From Micromonospora lutea (GTDB lineage Bacteria > Actinomycetota > Actinomycetes > Mycobacteriales > Micromonosporaceae), in the NCBI RefSeq assembly GCF_016863535.1, contig NZ_BOPB01000002.1, positions 1 through 64,000 on the forward strand: a stretch of DNA of 64,000 nucleotides, given 5' to 3'. Of the stretch, positions 1 to 8,193 are shown one piece after another. A model generated the notes under the pieces. The model did no database searches. It was given only the letters and a program-made list of their open reading frames with translations, and was not told the origin of the DNA. Both the position numbers and the translations under genes were made by a program. Every line of letters begins with the position of its first letter. The stretch's first letter is position 1.

Positions 1-42
1 TCCGGCATCGGATCGGCCACGTCCGGCATCGGATCGGTCACG
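1..42 (+). repeat. 21-bp tandem repeat, two copies
   Basis: Two adjacent 21-base copies differ at one base. They lie in the open frame that continues into the acyltransferase gene and would encode Gly/Ser/Thr-rich SGIGSAT-SGIGSVT repeats. They are probably the end of a low-complexity N-terminal tail rather than a separate element. Confidence 0.6.
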
Positions 43-1278
43 ACCGGCACTGGGCAGGCATCGGGCGGCACCAGGTTGGCCTGGGCTGATGTCGCCAAGG
101 GCGGTTGCATCCTGCTGGTCCTGCTCTGGCACGTGATCGTCAAGGACTACCTCCAGATCGACTGGCGGCTCGACGTGCCGGTGCCCGGTGCCTGGGGGAC
201 CTTCGGCGAGCTGCTGCTGCCGATGCGGATGCCGCTGTTCTTCACCATCTCCGGCATGTTCGCGGCGGCCGCCGTGCAGCGGCCCTGGCGGTCGGTGACC
301 CGGCCCCGGATCACCCGCTTCCTCTACCTGTACGGCGTCTGGCTGGTGATCCACACTGCCGTGCTGACCCTGGTCCCGGATTTCCCGACCGACCGGGCGA
401 GCGACCTCGGTGGTCTGCTGGCACAGCTGACGGTCACGCCGTCCAACCTCTGGTACCTGTACGCGCTGGCGCTGTACTTCGTGCTGGCCAAGGCGCTGCG
501 ACGGGTCCATCCGGCGGTGCTGCTGGTCGCCGCCGGCACGTTGAGCGCCATCGCCGCCGCAGGACTGCTCGACACTCCGGGTAACCGGGGCGGGCTCTAC
601 CAGAACCTGGTGTTCTTCCTGGCCGGCCTGCATCTACGCGGGTACGTCCTGCGGTGGGCCGACGCCGTCGACGGCCGACGGTTGCTGCTGGCAGCAGGGG
701 CGTACGCCGCCGCGCTGGTCGCCGTGGCGGCGACCGGCACCGCTGCACTGCCCGGCGTGGCACCGCTGCTCTCCGTCCTCGCGGTTCTGTTCGGCATTGC
801 CGTGGCGGTCCGCCTGGCCGCCTGGTCGACGGTCGGCGAGCCACTCGCCGCCCTCGGCCGCCAGACATTGCCGATCTACGTGATCCACATGCCGGTGCTG
901 GCCCTGCTGCATCGACTGATCGCCGATCCGATCGCGGGTTTGGACGACCCCACCCGGTTCGGGCTGGCCCTCGGCTTTCCGTTCTCCCTCACCGTCGCTG
1001 TGCTGGCGGTCAGCCTCGGCCTGCACCGGCTGCTGCTGACAGCCCGAGCGACGTGGCTTTTCGACCTGCCTGGCCGGGGCGACGCCGCCAGACGCCCGGC
1101 ACCCCGACCACTCGTCCCGAAAGCACCACCCCCGTCCGCGCCGAGCAAGCCAGAGCCGTCCGCGCCGAGCGAGCCAGAGCCGTCCGCGCCGGGAGCGCCT
1201 GAGTCGTCCGCGCCGGGAGCGCCACACCTGTCCGTGTCGGGGTCGTCAGCGGCGTCCGCGCCGACGGCATCTCGCTGA
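1..1278 (+). CDS. Integral-membrane acyltransferase (acyltransferase-3 family), 5' end outside the window
   Basis: The frame is open from the first base. A TTG at 76 exists, but homology-like sequence begins right there (LAWADVAKGG, then LLWHVIVKDY), so the true start is probably upstream. About ten hydrophobic segments, the RMPLFFTISGMF motif and a final helix IYVIHMPVLALLH fit the OafA/NolL-like acyltransferase-3 family, which moves acyl groups onto surface molecules. The last 60 residues are a Pro/Ser/Ala-rich tail with repeated PSAPSxPE units, probably cytoplasmic or flexible. The PLP enzyme gene follows 20 bases later, so the two are likely co-transcribed. The same type of membrane domain forms the N-terminal half of VanT serine racemases, which is relevant to the genes downstream. 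The substrate is unknown. Confidence 0.8.
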   Translation, partial: SGIGSATSGIGSVTTGTGQASGGTRLAWADVAKGGCILLVLLWHVIVKDYLQIDWRLDVPVPGAWGTFGELLLPMRMPLFFTISGMFAAAAVQRPWRSVTRPRITRFLYLYGVWLVIHTAVLTLVPDFPTDRASDLGGLLAQLTVTPSNLWYLYALALYFVLAKALRRVHPAVLLVAAGTLSAIAAAGLLDTPGNRGGLYQNLVFFLAGLHLRGYVLRWADAVDGRRLLLAAGAYAAALVAVAATGTAALPGVAPLLSVLAVLFGIAVAVRLAAWSTVGEPLAALGRQTLPIYVIHMPVLALLHRLIADPIAGLDDPTRFGLALGFPFSLTVAVLAVSLGLHRLLLTARATWLFDLPGRGDAARRPAPRPLVPKAPPPSAPSKPEPSAPSEPEPSAPGAPESSAPGAPHLSVSGSSAASAPTASR

Positions 1279-1298
1279 TCGACGTCAAAGGAGAGGAC

Positions 1299-2360
1299 AT
1301 GTCCCACATCGATCCGTCCGGAGCCGCCCCGGCTCCCATCGACGTGCCGGAGGCAGCCCGGTGGCTGGCCGGCCGGGTGTTGCGTACCCCGGTGCTGCGC
1401 GCACCCGCCATCGACCGGTTGGCCGGCGCCCGGGTGCTGCTGAAGGCGGAGAACCTGCAGGCTGGTGGCTCGTACAAGATGCGCGGCGGGCTGTTCGCGG
1501 TGAGCCGGCTGGCGGCGGCCGGACACGCCGGGGTGGTCGCCCAGAGCACCGGCAACCACGCGGTGGCGGTGGCGCTCGCGGCTCGGCGGTTCGAGTTGGC
1601 CGCCACGGTGGTACTCCCGGTCGATGCGGCACCGACGAAGGTGGCCCGGGCCCGTGCGGCGGGGGCCCGGGTGGTCCTCGCCGGTACGACGGTCGAGGAG
1701 CGGCTGGCCGTGGCGGGCCGGGTGAGCGACGAGACCGGTCACCCGATCGTCGACGCGTACGACCATCCGGACGTCATCGCCGGGCAGGGTAGCGCCAGTC
1801 TCGAACTGATCGAGGAGGCCGAGCGGGCCGGCACCCCGTTGGACGCCCTCGTGCTGCCGGTTGGTGGCGGTGGGGGTGCGGCGGGCGCGTGTCTGGCCGC
1901 GACAGGTCGGCCCATCGAGGTGTACGGCGTGGAGCCGCGTGGTTGCGACTCGTTGGCCCGCAGCCTGGCGGCCGGTCGCCCGGTTCCGGTCACGCCCGCG
2001 CCAACGATCGCTGACGGACTGCGCCCGTCCTGCGTGGGCGAGCTGCCCTTCGCCGTCCTGCGCACCCGCCTGCGCGGGGTGGTGCGGGTGGACGACGACG
2101 AGATCGTGGAGGCGTTCCGGCTGCTTCTGCTGGAACTGAAGGTGCTGACCGAACCGTCGGGCGCGGCCGGTCTGGCTGGCGCGCTACGGCTCGCCGCTGA
2201 CGGTGCGCTGTCGGTCGCCGAGCGGCTGCCAGCGGCGGCTGCCGGTGGGCAGCGTCGGCGCACCGTCGGCGTGGTGTTGACCGGCGGAAACGTGGAGGCG
2301 CAGCTGGTCGCCCGACTGGCGGCTACCGCCCGACTTGAGGAAGAGGTGGCAGTGGCATGA
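1299..2360 (+). CDS. Fold-type II PLP enzyme: serine/threonine dehydratase or serine racemase-like
   Basis: This 353-residue protein has the hallmarks of the threonine dehydratase/serine racemase family. Lys60 in GSYKMRG should bind PLP, STGNH (residues 83-87) lies over the cofactor, GGGGGAAG near residue 190 should bind the phosphate, and LTGGNVE lies near the C-terminus. Position 84 is Thr. In eukaryote-type serine racemases this position is Ser, the second base for racemisation, while classical biosynthetic threonine dehydratases have Ala. There is no C-terminal ACT-like regulatory domain, so it is a catabolic/racemase-type enzyme. An AAAGGAGAGG ribosome site precedes the ATG. It sits between a membrane acyltransferase and a D-Ala-D-Xaa ligase/VanX pair, so production of D-serine is a possible role. 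Dehydratase activity is the conservative alternative. Confidence 0.82.
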   Translation: MSHIDPSGAAPAPIDVPEAARWLAGRVLRTPVLRAPAIDRLAGARVLLKAENLQAGGSYKMRGGLFAVSRLAAAGHAGVVAQSTGNHAVAVALAARRFELAATVVLPVDAAPTKVARARAAGARVVLAGTTVEERLAVAGRVSDETGHPIVDAYDHPDVIAGQGSASLELIEEAERAGTPLDALVLPVGGGGGAAGACLAATGRPIEVYGVEPRGCDSLARSLAAGRPVPVTPAPTIADGLRPSCVGELPFAVLRTRLRGVVRVDDDEIVEAFRLLLLELKVLTEPSGAAGLAGALRLAADGALSVAERLPAAAAGGQRRRTVGVVLTGGNVEAQLVARLAATARLEEEVAVA

Positions 2361-2421
2361 GCGAGCTGATCATCGTGTGGTCGGGCCGCAGGCCCGGTGA
2401 CGAGCGAAGCGAGGTAGGGGC

Positions 2422-3546
2422 ATGAGTGCACCAGTGCGGATCGGAATCCTGTTCGGCGGGCCGTCGGCGGAGCACGACGTCTCCTGCGCCTCGGCGCTCG
2501 GTGTGGCCCGAGCACTGGCCGGCGGCGGGTACCGCATCGTCGCCATCGGGGTCACCCGCAGCGGTGGGCTGCGGCTCGTCCCGGATGCGGCGTTGTCCGG
2601 ATTCCTCGGTGGATCGGCCGGCTCGCGGGCCATCGACGACCGCTTGACGGTGATCGGTCCGGCGGTGGAACTGCGGGCCGGGCCGCGCCCCGGTACGGCG
2701 GTGGTGACCGGGATGGACGCTCCTGGCGCGGTGCACGCCGAACTGGACGTGGTCTTCCCGGCGCTGCACGGCCCGTTCGGTGAGGACGGGGTGGTGCAGG
2801 GGCTGCTCGAATCCCTGGGCGTGCCGTACGTCGGGTGTGGCATCCTCGCCTCCGCCGTCGGAATGGACAAGGTGGCGATGAAGCGGGCGTTGCGGGCCGA
2901 GGGGGTGCCGATCACCCCGCACGTCTCCTTCGACGCGACCACCTACCGGACCACGGAGGATCCGGAGAAGCTGGTGCTGGGACTGAACCGGCCGCTGTTC
3001 GTCAAGCCGGCCCGGATGGGTTCCTCGATCGGTATCTCCCGGGTGGCCGAGAGCGACGACCTGGGGGCGGCCATCGAGGAGGCGCTGCGACACGACACGG
3101 TGGTCGTGGTGGAGCAGGGGGTGAACGGCCGGGAGCTGGAGTGCGGGGTGCTCGGCGGTACCCGTCCGGACGCCTCAGCGGTCGGCGAGGTGCGGGTCAG
3201 CGGCGGCTGGTTCGACTACCGCCAGAAGTACTTCGGTGACATCGATCCGATGATCGTCCCGGCCCCGCTGCCGCAGGAGGTGACCGAGCGGATCCGGGAG
3301 TTGTCGGTGCGGGCGTTCGCCGCGATCGGCGGTTGGGGTCTGGCCCGGGTCGACTTCCTCTACGACGAGGACTCCGGCGAGCTGTACGTCAACGAGTTGA
3401 ACACCATGCCAGGTTTCACCGCGCACTCGATGTATCCGAAGGTGTGGGCGGCGGCTGGTGTCGGTTACCGCGAGATCCTGGATCGCCTGGTCGCGCTGGC
3501 CTTCGCCCGGCACGCGGAGCGTCCCGCCGGGGGAGCCGGGCGATGA
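2422..3546 (+). CDS. D-alanine-D-alanine (or D-Ala-D-Ser) ligase family protein
   Basis: This is a 374-residue ATP-grasp ligase. The N-terminal GILFGGPSAEHDVS and HGPFGEDG motifs, the ATP-binding FVKPARMGSSIGIS, and the metal-binding RVDF...YVNELNTMPGFT are all present. The omega loop reads FDYRQKY, with Lys269 and Tyr270. This is the Lys-Tyr type found in D-Ala-D-Ala ligases and not the His type of D-lactate ligases (VanA/VanB). The ATG at 2422 follows GGTAGGGG. The stop codon overlaps the next gene (VanX-like) in an ATGA, so the two products are translationally coupled. A ligase coupled to a dipeptidase that would destroy D-Ala-D-Ala suggests the ligase product may be something else, such as D-Ala-D-Ser. 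Sequence alone does not settle this. Confidence 0.88.
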   Translation: MSAPVRIGILFGGPSAEHDVSCASALGVARALAGGGYRIVAIGVTRSGGLRLVPDAALSGFLGGSAGSRAIDDRLTVIGPAVELRAGPRPGTAVVTGMDAPGAVHAELDVVFPALHGPFGEDGVVQGLLESLGVPYVGCGILASAVGMDKVAMKRALRAEGVPITPHVSFDATTYRTTEDPEKLVLGLNRPLFVKPARMGSSIGISRVAESDDLGAAIEEALRHDTVVVVEQGVNGRELECGVLGGTRPDASAVGEVRVSGGWFDYRQKYFGDIDPMIVPAPLPQEVTERIRELSVRAFAAIGGWGLARVDFLYDEDSGELYVNELNTMPGFTAHSMYPKVWAAAGVGYREILDRLVALAFARHAERPAGGAGR

Positions 3547-4178
3547 TTCTCCTCTGCGATCCGCGGGTCGCGGCGGTACGCGGTGCCGACGACGGTGAGC
3601 CGCTGGTCGACCTGCGCGAGATCCCCGAGTTGCGGTTGGACGAGCGGGCGGCCGATCCGGTCGGCGCGTACGCCCGGTTGCGTCGGTCGGTGGTGGAGCG
3701 GCTGCTGATGGCGCAGCGCGCGTTGCCGGACGGGGTACGCCTGTTGATCATCGAGGGTTACCGGCCCTACCAGGCGCAGCTGGACATCTTCACCGGCTAT
3801 CAGGAGGAACTGCGGCGGGCCCACCCGGAGTGGCCTCCGGAGCGGTTGCACCGGGAGACCACCAAGTTCGTCTCGCCGGTGGAGGTGGCGCCGCACAGCA
3901 CCGGCGGCGCGGTGGACCTGACGCTGTGCACCGTCGACGGCGTCGAACTGGACATGGGCACCGCGGTGGACGCCACGCCGGAGGCGAGCGACAACGCCTG
4001 CTTCACCGCGTCGACGTCGATCGGTGTCGACGCTCGCCGGCACCGGCAGGTCATGGCGGATGCGCTGCTCGGGGCCGGCCTGGTCAACTACCCGACCGAG
4101 TGGTGGCACTGGTCGTACGGGGACCGCTACTGGGCGTTGTTGACCGGCTCGCCGCGCACCCGTTACGGCCCGGTATGA
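3543..4178 (+). CDS. VanX-type D-alanyl-D-alanine dipeptidase
   Basis: This 211-residue protein belongs to peptidase family M15D. The zinc ligands and catalytic residues of VanX are visible: EGYRPYQ, then His118 and Asp125 in PHSTGGAVD, then Glu186 and His189 in EWWHW. VanX hydrolyses free D-Ala-D-Ala dipeptide so that only altered depsipeptide or D-Ala-D-Ser precursors enter the wall. There is no signal peptide, which agrees with a cytoplasmic enzyme. The ATG overlaps the ligase stop by four bases. No VanH dehydrogenase, VanY or VanRS pair is seen next to it. An alternative role is recycling of D-Ala-D-Ala as nutrient. Confidence 0.9.
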   Translation: MILLCDPRVAAVRGADDGEPLVDLREIPELRLDERAADPVGAYARLRRSVVERLLMAQRALPDGVRLLIIEGYRPYQAQLDIFTGYQEELRRAHPEWPPERLHRETTKFVSPVEVAPHSTGGAVDLTLCTVDGVELDMGTAVDATPEASDNACFTASTSIGVDARRHRQVMADALLGAGLVNYPTEWWHWSYGDRYWALLTGSPRTRYGPV

Positions 4179-4297
4179 CCGGCCCTGTCGCCGGTGTCGT
4201 CGAAGCTTGTTTCGATAAGTGTCACGACGATGAACTGGAAGGCGTTCCCCGGCCGTACCAGCCCTCGAACACAAGGGTGTGAGGACTGGAGGAACAG

Positions 4298-4978
4298 GTG
4301 AAGCTGCAGCGGAAGCACGTGCTGGCGGCGGGGGTGGCGGTGGTCGCTGCGGCGACGGTGGCGGTGGGCACCGGACTCGGGTTCGCGGACAGCGCACCGA
4401 CCCGACAGAGCGTCTGCTCGGGATCGATCACGTTCTCGGCCGAGGAGGGCGCACCGGCCGCCACCAGCAACCAGTTCCCGGTCGGCACCCGGCTGCGGGT
4501 GACGAACCTGGACAACGACAAGTCGGCGGAGGTGACGGTGGTCGGGCCGTCGGGCAGTTGCGTACTGCTCAACGCCGCTGCCATGGAGCTGGTCCGCGAG
4601 CCGGGCAGGAACGTGATCCGGCGCAACGTGGTCGAACGGATCGGCGACGCCGTCGTGCAGCCGGGCGCGGGACGCCCCGGCATGGTCGGCGACCGGCCGG
4701 GTTCGGTCTCGCCGCCGGCGGCCCGTCCGGTCAACGGCTCGGCCTGCCAGGGCGCGATCACCTTCTTCGACGAGGCCGCCGGGCCGGCCGCGACGAGCGA
4801 CCGCTTTCCGATCGGCACCCGGTTGCGAGTGACCAACCTGGACAACAACAAGACGACCACGGTCACCATCACCGGCCCCTCGGGCAGTTGTGTGCTGCTG
4901 AACTCCGCGGCGATGGAGCAGATCCGGGAACCGGGCAAGAACCTGGTGCGCAACAACACCGTCGAACTCCTGCGCTGA
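4298..4978 (+). CDS. Exported protein with two tandem RlpA/double-psi-barrel-like repeats
   Basis: The 226-residue product starts at GTG after CTGGAGGAAC and has an N-terminal signal sequence (KLQRKH, a hydrophobic stretch, then GFADSA). Two homologous repeats, about residues 39-113 and 148-225, share C-G-x-I-T-F, AATSxxFPxGTRLRVTNLDN, VTxxGPSGSCVLLN and AMExxREPGxN. The GTRLRVTNLDN core resembles double-psi beta-barrel proteins of the RlpA/expansin type, but the Asp-Arg-Gly region and IDLS motif of active RlpA are replaced by GPSGSCVLLN. Each repeat keeps one pair of Cys, probably a disulphide. A binding rather than lytic role outside the cell is likely. No characterised family is recognised with certainty. 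The gene stands alone, with a hairpin terminator downstream. Confidence 0.7.
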   Translation: MKLQRKHVLAAGVAVVAAATVAVGTGLGFADSAPTRQSVCSGSITFSAEEGAPAATSNQFPVGTRLRVTNLDNDKSAEVTVVGPSGSCVLLNAAAMELVREPGRNVIRRNVVERIGDAVVQPGAGRPGMVGDRPGSVSPPAARPVNGSACQGAITFFDEAAGPAATSDRFPIGTRLRVTNLDNNKTTTVTITGPSGSCVLLNSAAMEQIREPGKNLVRNNTVELLR

Positions 4979-5040
4979 GCGGGTCGGCCAGCCACCGGAC
5001 CGGCGAGCCGCGACGCGGTCCGGGACTGCTGACCGGCGGA

Positions 5041-5074
5041 GCTGCTCGGCGGGCGACGCTGACCGCCGAGCAGC
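5041..5074 (+). terminator. Hairpin terminator
   Basis: A perfect 12-bp inverted repeat (GCTGCTCGGCGG and its complement, 10-base loop) lies 62 bases after the stop of the duplicated exported protein. It has no T-tract, as is usual in high-G+C actinobacteria. Confidence 0.65.
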
Positions 5075-5185
5075 CGTCGCGACGTGGCGCGGCGCACATG
5101 CGGGGTGCTCGATGGCCAGCCGAGGTCCGGCCCCGGTAGTAGCCTGACCGGCGTTCCCCCGTCGGGGGAGGAACGGTGGTTGATC

Positions 5186-6499
5186 ATGTCGGTACGTCGG
5201 CACACGGCCCGGCTCGCAGCGGTCTGCGTGTTCCTGGGTGCCCTGGTGGCGCTCGGTGGCGCTCCCGCGCACGCCGACGAGGACCGGGTGCGGGTGCGTT
5301 CGGCGGGCAGCTTCACCGCAGGCCGTTCCGTCGGGGGTGTCACGGTGGAGGTGCGCAAGCGCACCGACGGGTGCGTGCGGGTGCGCACCGCGCTGGGTCT
5401 GAGCCTGCCCGACGTACGGTCCGACCAGGTGGCGGTGCAGGCGAACGTCGGGGGTCGCTGGGTGCCGGTGGGCGTCTCCGGTCAGACCGGACTGGTCACC
5501 ACCGCACGGGTCGCCCCGGGCAAGGACGAGATCTGCAAGGGCAAGCGGGTGGCGATGCGGTACCGCGTGGCCTTCGCCGCGGATGCCCCCGGCGGTCGGC
5601 TGGTGGTGACCGGCGAGGCGACCACGGCGCGGGGTGTCGTGCTGGGCCGGGCGGCCGCGTCGTCCCGGGTGGTGGGCGGGCGAGTCTCCGCGTCGCCCTC
5701 CCCGTCACCGACACCATCGCCGTCGCCCAGCACGAAGGTGGCCGAGGAGCCGGCCGTCGAGCCGTCGCCGACCGTGGCGCTCGCCGCCGAGACGACGGGC
5801 GATCTCGCTCAGACCGCGGGTGAGTCCTCCGGCGGGTCACCGGTGATGTATTTCGGCATCGCGATGGTCGCCGCCGGTGCGCTGCTGATCGGGCTGTTGA
5901 TCCACCGCTCCCGCAAGGATCGCAAGGACCGGAGACGACCGACCGGTGGGCTGGAGATCCCGCCGCCGCGCAACCCGGGCGGCACCACCTACCGTTCCGG
6001 CACCGGTCAGGGCGCCGCGCCGGTCAGCTCCGCCCCGGTACCGCCGGGCACCGTGCCGGCACCGCCACCCGACCTGGCGGGTCTGCCGCCGGCAGCAACC
6101 GGCCAGGCGTACGGGACGAGTCGGCCCAGCACACCACGGGTCTACGGCGGCGCCCCGGCACCCCGCCCCACCGGCGGTCTGTACGGTGCCCGGCCGGCCG
6201 ACCCGAGCGAAGCGACCCGGCCGGGTGACCCGGCTGGTCCGCCCCGGGCGGTCCCGCCCGGCACCTCCGCCCGTGCGGCCGTGCCACCTGCGCGGCCCGT
6301 GCCGCCCACCTCTGCCCCGCCACCCAACCTGGCCGCGCCGACGTCGTGGCCGGTCGGACCGATCTCGGGCCCACCGTCCGGGTCGGCCTCCGTGCCGTCG
6401 AGTGAGCCCGGTCAGGGCGTGGTGCCCGGACATCCGGACGGGTCACCGGGCGTCGAGAAGGGCGACGAGCCGGAGTACGGGCGCGGGCTCGGCGGCTGA
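5186..6499 (+). CDS. Secreted/single-pass membrane protein with Pro-rich tail, function unknown
   Basis: The product has 437 residues from ATG 5186. An in-frame TTG at 5180 is an alternative. GGGGGAGGAA supplies the ribosome site. A signal peptide ends at APAHA-DED. An extracellular domain of about 150 residues contains two Cys (TDGCVRV and DEICKGKR). A Pro/Ser-rich stalk (SPSPSPTPSPSPS) follows, then a transmembrane helix at roughly residues 222-242 followed by RSRKDRKDRRR, and finally a 190-residue Pro/Gly/Ala-rich tail predicted to be cytoplasmic. This type I topology with a long disordered tail is seen in actinobacterial surface proteins of unknown role. A CCCCC/GGGGG hairpin overlaps the ribosome site and could affect translation. 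I do not recognise a functional family. Confidence 0.75.
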   Translation: MSVRRHTARLAAVCVFLGALVALGGAPAHADEDRVRVRSAGSFTAGRSVGGVTVEVRKRTDGCVRVRTALGLSLPDVRSDQVAVQANVGGRWVPVGVSGQTGLVTTARVAPGKDEICKGKRVAMRYRVAFAADAPGGRLVVTGEATTARGVVLGRAAASSRVVGGRVSASPSPSPTPSPSPSTKVAEEPAVEPSPTVALAAETTGDLAQTAGESSGGSPVMYFGIAMVAAGALLIGLLIHRSRKDRKDRRRPTGGLEIPPPRNPGGTTYRSGTGQGAAPVSSAPVPPGTVPAPPPDLAGLPPAATGQAYGTSRPSTPRVYGGAPAPRPTGGLYGARPADPSEATRPGDPAGPPRAVPPGTSARAAVPPARPVPPTSAPPPNLAAPTSWPVGPISGPPSGSASVPSSEPGQGVVPGHPDGSPGVEKGDEPEYGRGLGG

Positions 6500-6568
6500 G
6501 CCGGGGTGAGTGTCTTCACTCCGATACGCTCAGCTTCGTTGACGACTTGCAGGCGAGGAGTGAAATCG

Positions 6569-7948
6569 GTGTCTGATCTGTCCCGGATCGTGAAGGCGTA
6601 CGACGTTCGTGGGACGGTGCCGGAGCAGTGGGACGAGCGTGTGGCCGGTGCGCTCGGCGTCGCCTTCGCCCAGATGCTCGACGGCGTCGGCGAGCCGGGG
6701 CAGGCGGTACTGATCGGGCATGACATGCGGGCCTCCGGGCCCGGGCTGGCCGCTGCCTTCGCCACCGGCGTACGCGCCGAGGGGCGGCCCGTCATCGAGA
6801 TCGGGCTCGCCTCGACCGACATGGTCTACTACGCCTCCGGTTCGCTCGGGTTGCCCGGTGCGATGTTCACCGCCAGCCACAACCCGGCGCAGTACAACGG
6901 CATCAAGCTGTGTCACGCCGGTGCTCGCCCGGTCGGACAGGACAGCGGGCTGGCCGAGGTCCGCGACCGGGCCCAGGCCCTGCTCGACAAGGACGAGCCG
7001 CTCGGCGAGCCGATCGCCCCGACGCAGCGGCGTGACCTGCTGCCCGACTACGCGGCACACCTGCGCACGCTGGTGGACCTCTCCGGCATCCGGCCGTTGA
7101 CCGTGGTGGTGGATGCGGGCAACGGAATGGGTGGGCACACCGTGCCGAGTGTGCTCGGCGACGCCGCCCTGGCGGCCCTGCCGCTGCGGATCGTGCCGTT
7201 GTACTTCGAACTGGACGGCACGTTCCCCAACCACGAAGCCAACCCACTGGATCCGGCCAACCTGGTCGACCTGCAGCGCGCGGTGGTGGCGCACGGCGCG
7301 GACATCGGACTGGCCTTCGACGGTGACGCCGACCGCTGCTTCGTGGTGGACGAGCGCGGCGAGCCGGTCTCCCCGTCGGCGATCACCGCGTTGGTGGCGG
7401 CCCGCGAGTTGGCCAAGCACCCCGGTGCCACGGTGATCCACAACCTGATCACCTCCAGCGCGGTGCCCGAGATCATTCGCGAGCACGGCGGTGAGCCGGT
7501 GGTGGCCCGGGTGGGTCACTCGTTCATCAAGGCCGAGATGGCGCGCACCAATGCGGTCTTCGGTGGTGAGCACTCGGCGCACTACTACTTCCGGGACTTC
7601 TGGTTCGCCGACACCGGCATGCTGGCGGCGATGCACACCCTGGCCGCGCTCGGCGAGCAGCCACTGCCGCTGTCCACGCTGGCCGCCGAGTACGAGCGGT
7701 ACGCCGCCTCGGGCGAGATCAACTCCACCGTGGCGGACCAGGCGGCGAAGGTGGCCGAGGTGCGTGCCGCCTACCCGGACGCCGAGGCCGATGAAATGGA
7801 CGGATTGACTCTGCGCTTTGCCGATGGGGCGTGGTTCAACCTGCGCGCCTCGAACACCGAGCCGCTGCTGCGGCTCAACGTCGAGGCACCGACCGCCGAG
7901 CGGATGGCCGCGCTGCGCGACGAGGTGCTCGATCGGGTTCGCCGATAG
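6569..7948 (+). CDS. manB: Phosphomannomutase/phosphoglucomutase
   Basis: This 459-residue alpha-D-phosphohexomutase interconverts mannose-6-P and mannose-1-P (and possibly the glucose esters), feeding GDP-mannose for mannosylated lipids and glycans. All four family motifs are present: the phosphoserine loop TASHNPAQYNGIK, the metal loop DGDADRC, the sugar-binding GEHSAHYYFRD and the phosphate-binding RASNTEPLLRLN. GTG 6569 is chosen because AGGCGAGGAG lies 8 bases upstream and the protein then begins SDLSRIVKAYDVRG as in relatives. The Trm112 gene, the SIS isomerase, a CDF transporter and manA follow on the same strand, so this is the head of a mannose-metabolism operon as in mycobacteria (pmmA region). 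Confidence 0.95.
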   Translation: MSDLSRIVKAYDVRGTVPEQWDERVAGALGVAFAQMLDGVGEPGQAVLIGHDMRASGPGLAAAFATGVRAEGRPVIEIGLASTDMVYYASGSLGLPGAMFTASHNPAQYNGIKLCHAGARPVGQDSGLAEVRDRAQALLDKDEPLGEPIAPTQRRDLLPDYAAHLRTLVDLSGIRPLTVVVDAGNGMGGHTVPSVLGDAALAALPLRIVPLYFELDGTFPNHEANPLDPANLVDLQRAVVAHGADIGLAFDGDADRCFVVDERGEPVSPSAITALVAARELAKHPGATVIHNLITSSAVPEIIREHGGEPVVARVGHSFIKAEMARTNAVFGGEHSAHYYFRDFWFADTGMLAAMHTLAALGEQPLPLSTLAAEYERYAASGEINSTVADQAAKVAEVRAAYPDAEADEMDGLTLRFADGAWFNLRASNTEPLLRLNVEAPTAERMAALRDEVLDRVRR

Positions 7949-8010
7949 GATCGCTCGGTCCGGTCGGCACCGCCGACCGGTGAAGCCGCGTACGTGGAAG
8001 GAGCCGCGCA

Positions 8011-8193
8011 GTGGCCCTCGACCCGCAGTTGCTGGAAATCCTCGCCTGCCCGGACACACACCATGCCCCGCTGACCTATGACGCGCAGGCACAGACGCTG
8101 ACCTGCACCGAGTGCGGCCGGATCTTCGAGGTCCGCGACGACGTGCCGGTGCTGCTGCTGGACGAGGCGCGTGGCCCCGCGGAGGGATCGTGA
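8011..8193 (+). CDS. Trm112 family small zinc-finger-like protein
   Basis: The product has 60 residues, starting with GTG. The sequence LDPQLLEILACPDTHHAPL...LTCTECGRIFEVRDDVPVLL is the Trm112/UPF0434 signature with three of the usual Cys (CP, CTEC). Bacterial members are small proteins often found next to sugar-phosphate or cell-envelope genes, and in eukaryotes the domain activates methyltransferases. The stop overlaps the start of the next gene (GTGA), which implies translational coupling with the SIS isomerase. Confidence 0.9.
   Translation: MALDPQLLEILACPDTHHAPLTYDAQAQTLTCTECGRIFEVRDDVPVLLLDEARGPAEGS

Noticed and set aside
2422..4178. A D-lactate (VanA-type) resistance cluster
   Set aside because: The ligase omega loop has Lys-Tyr rather than the His of D-Lac ligases, and no VanH gene is present.
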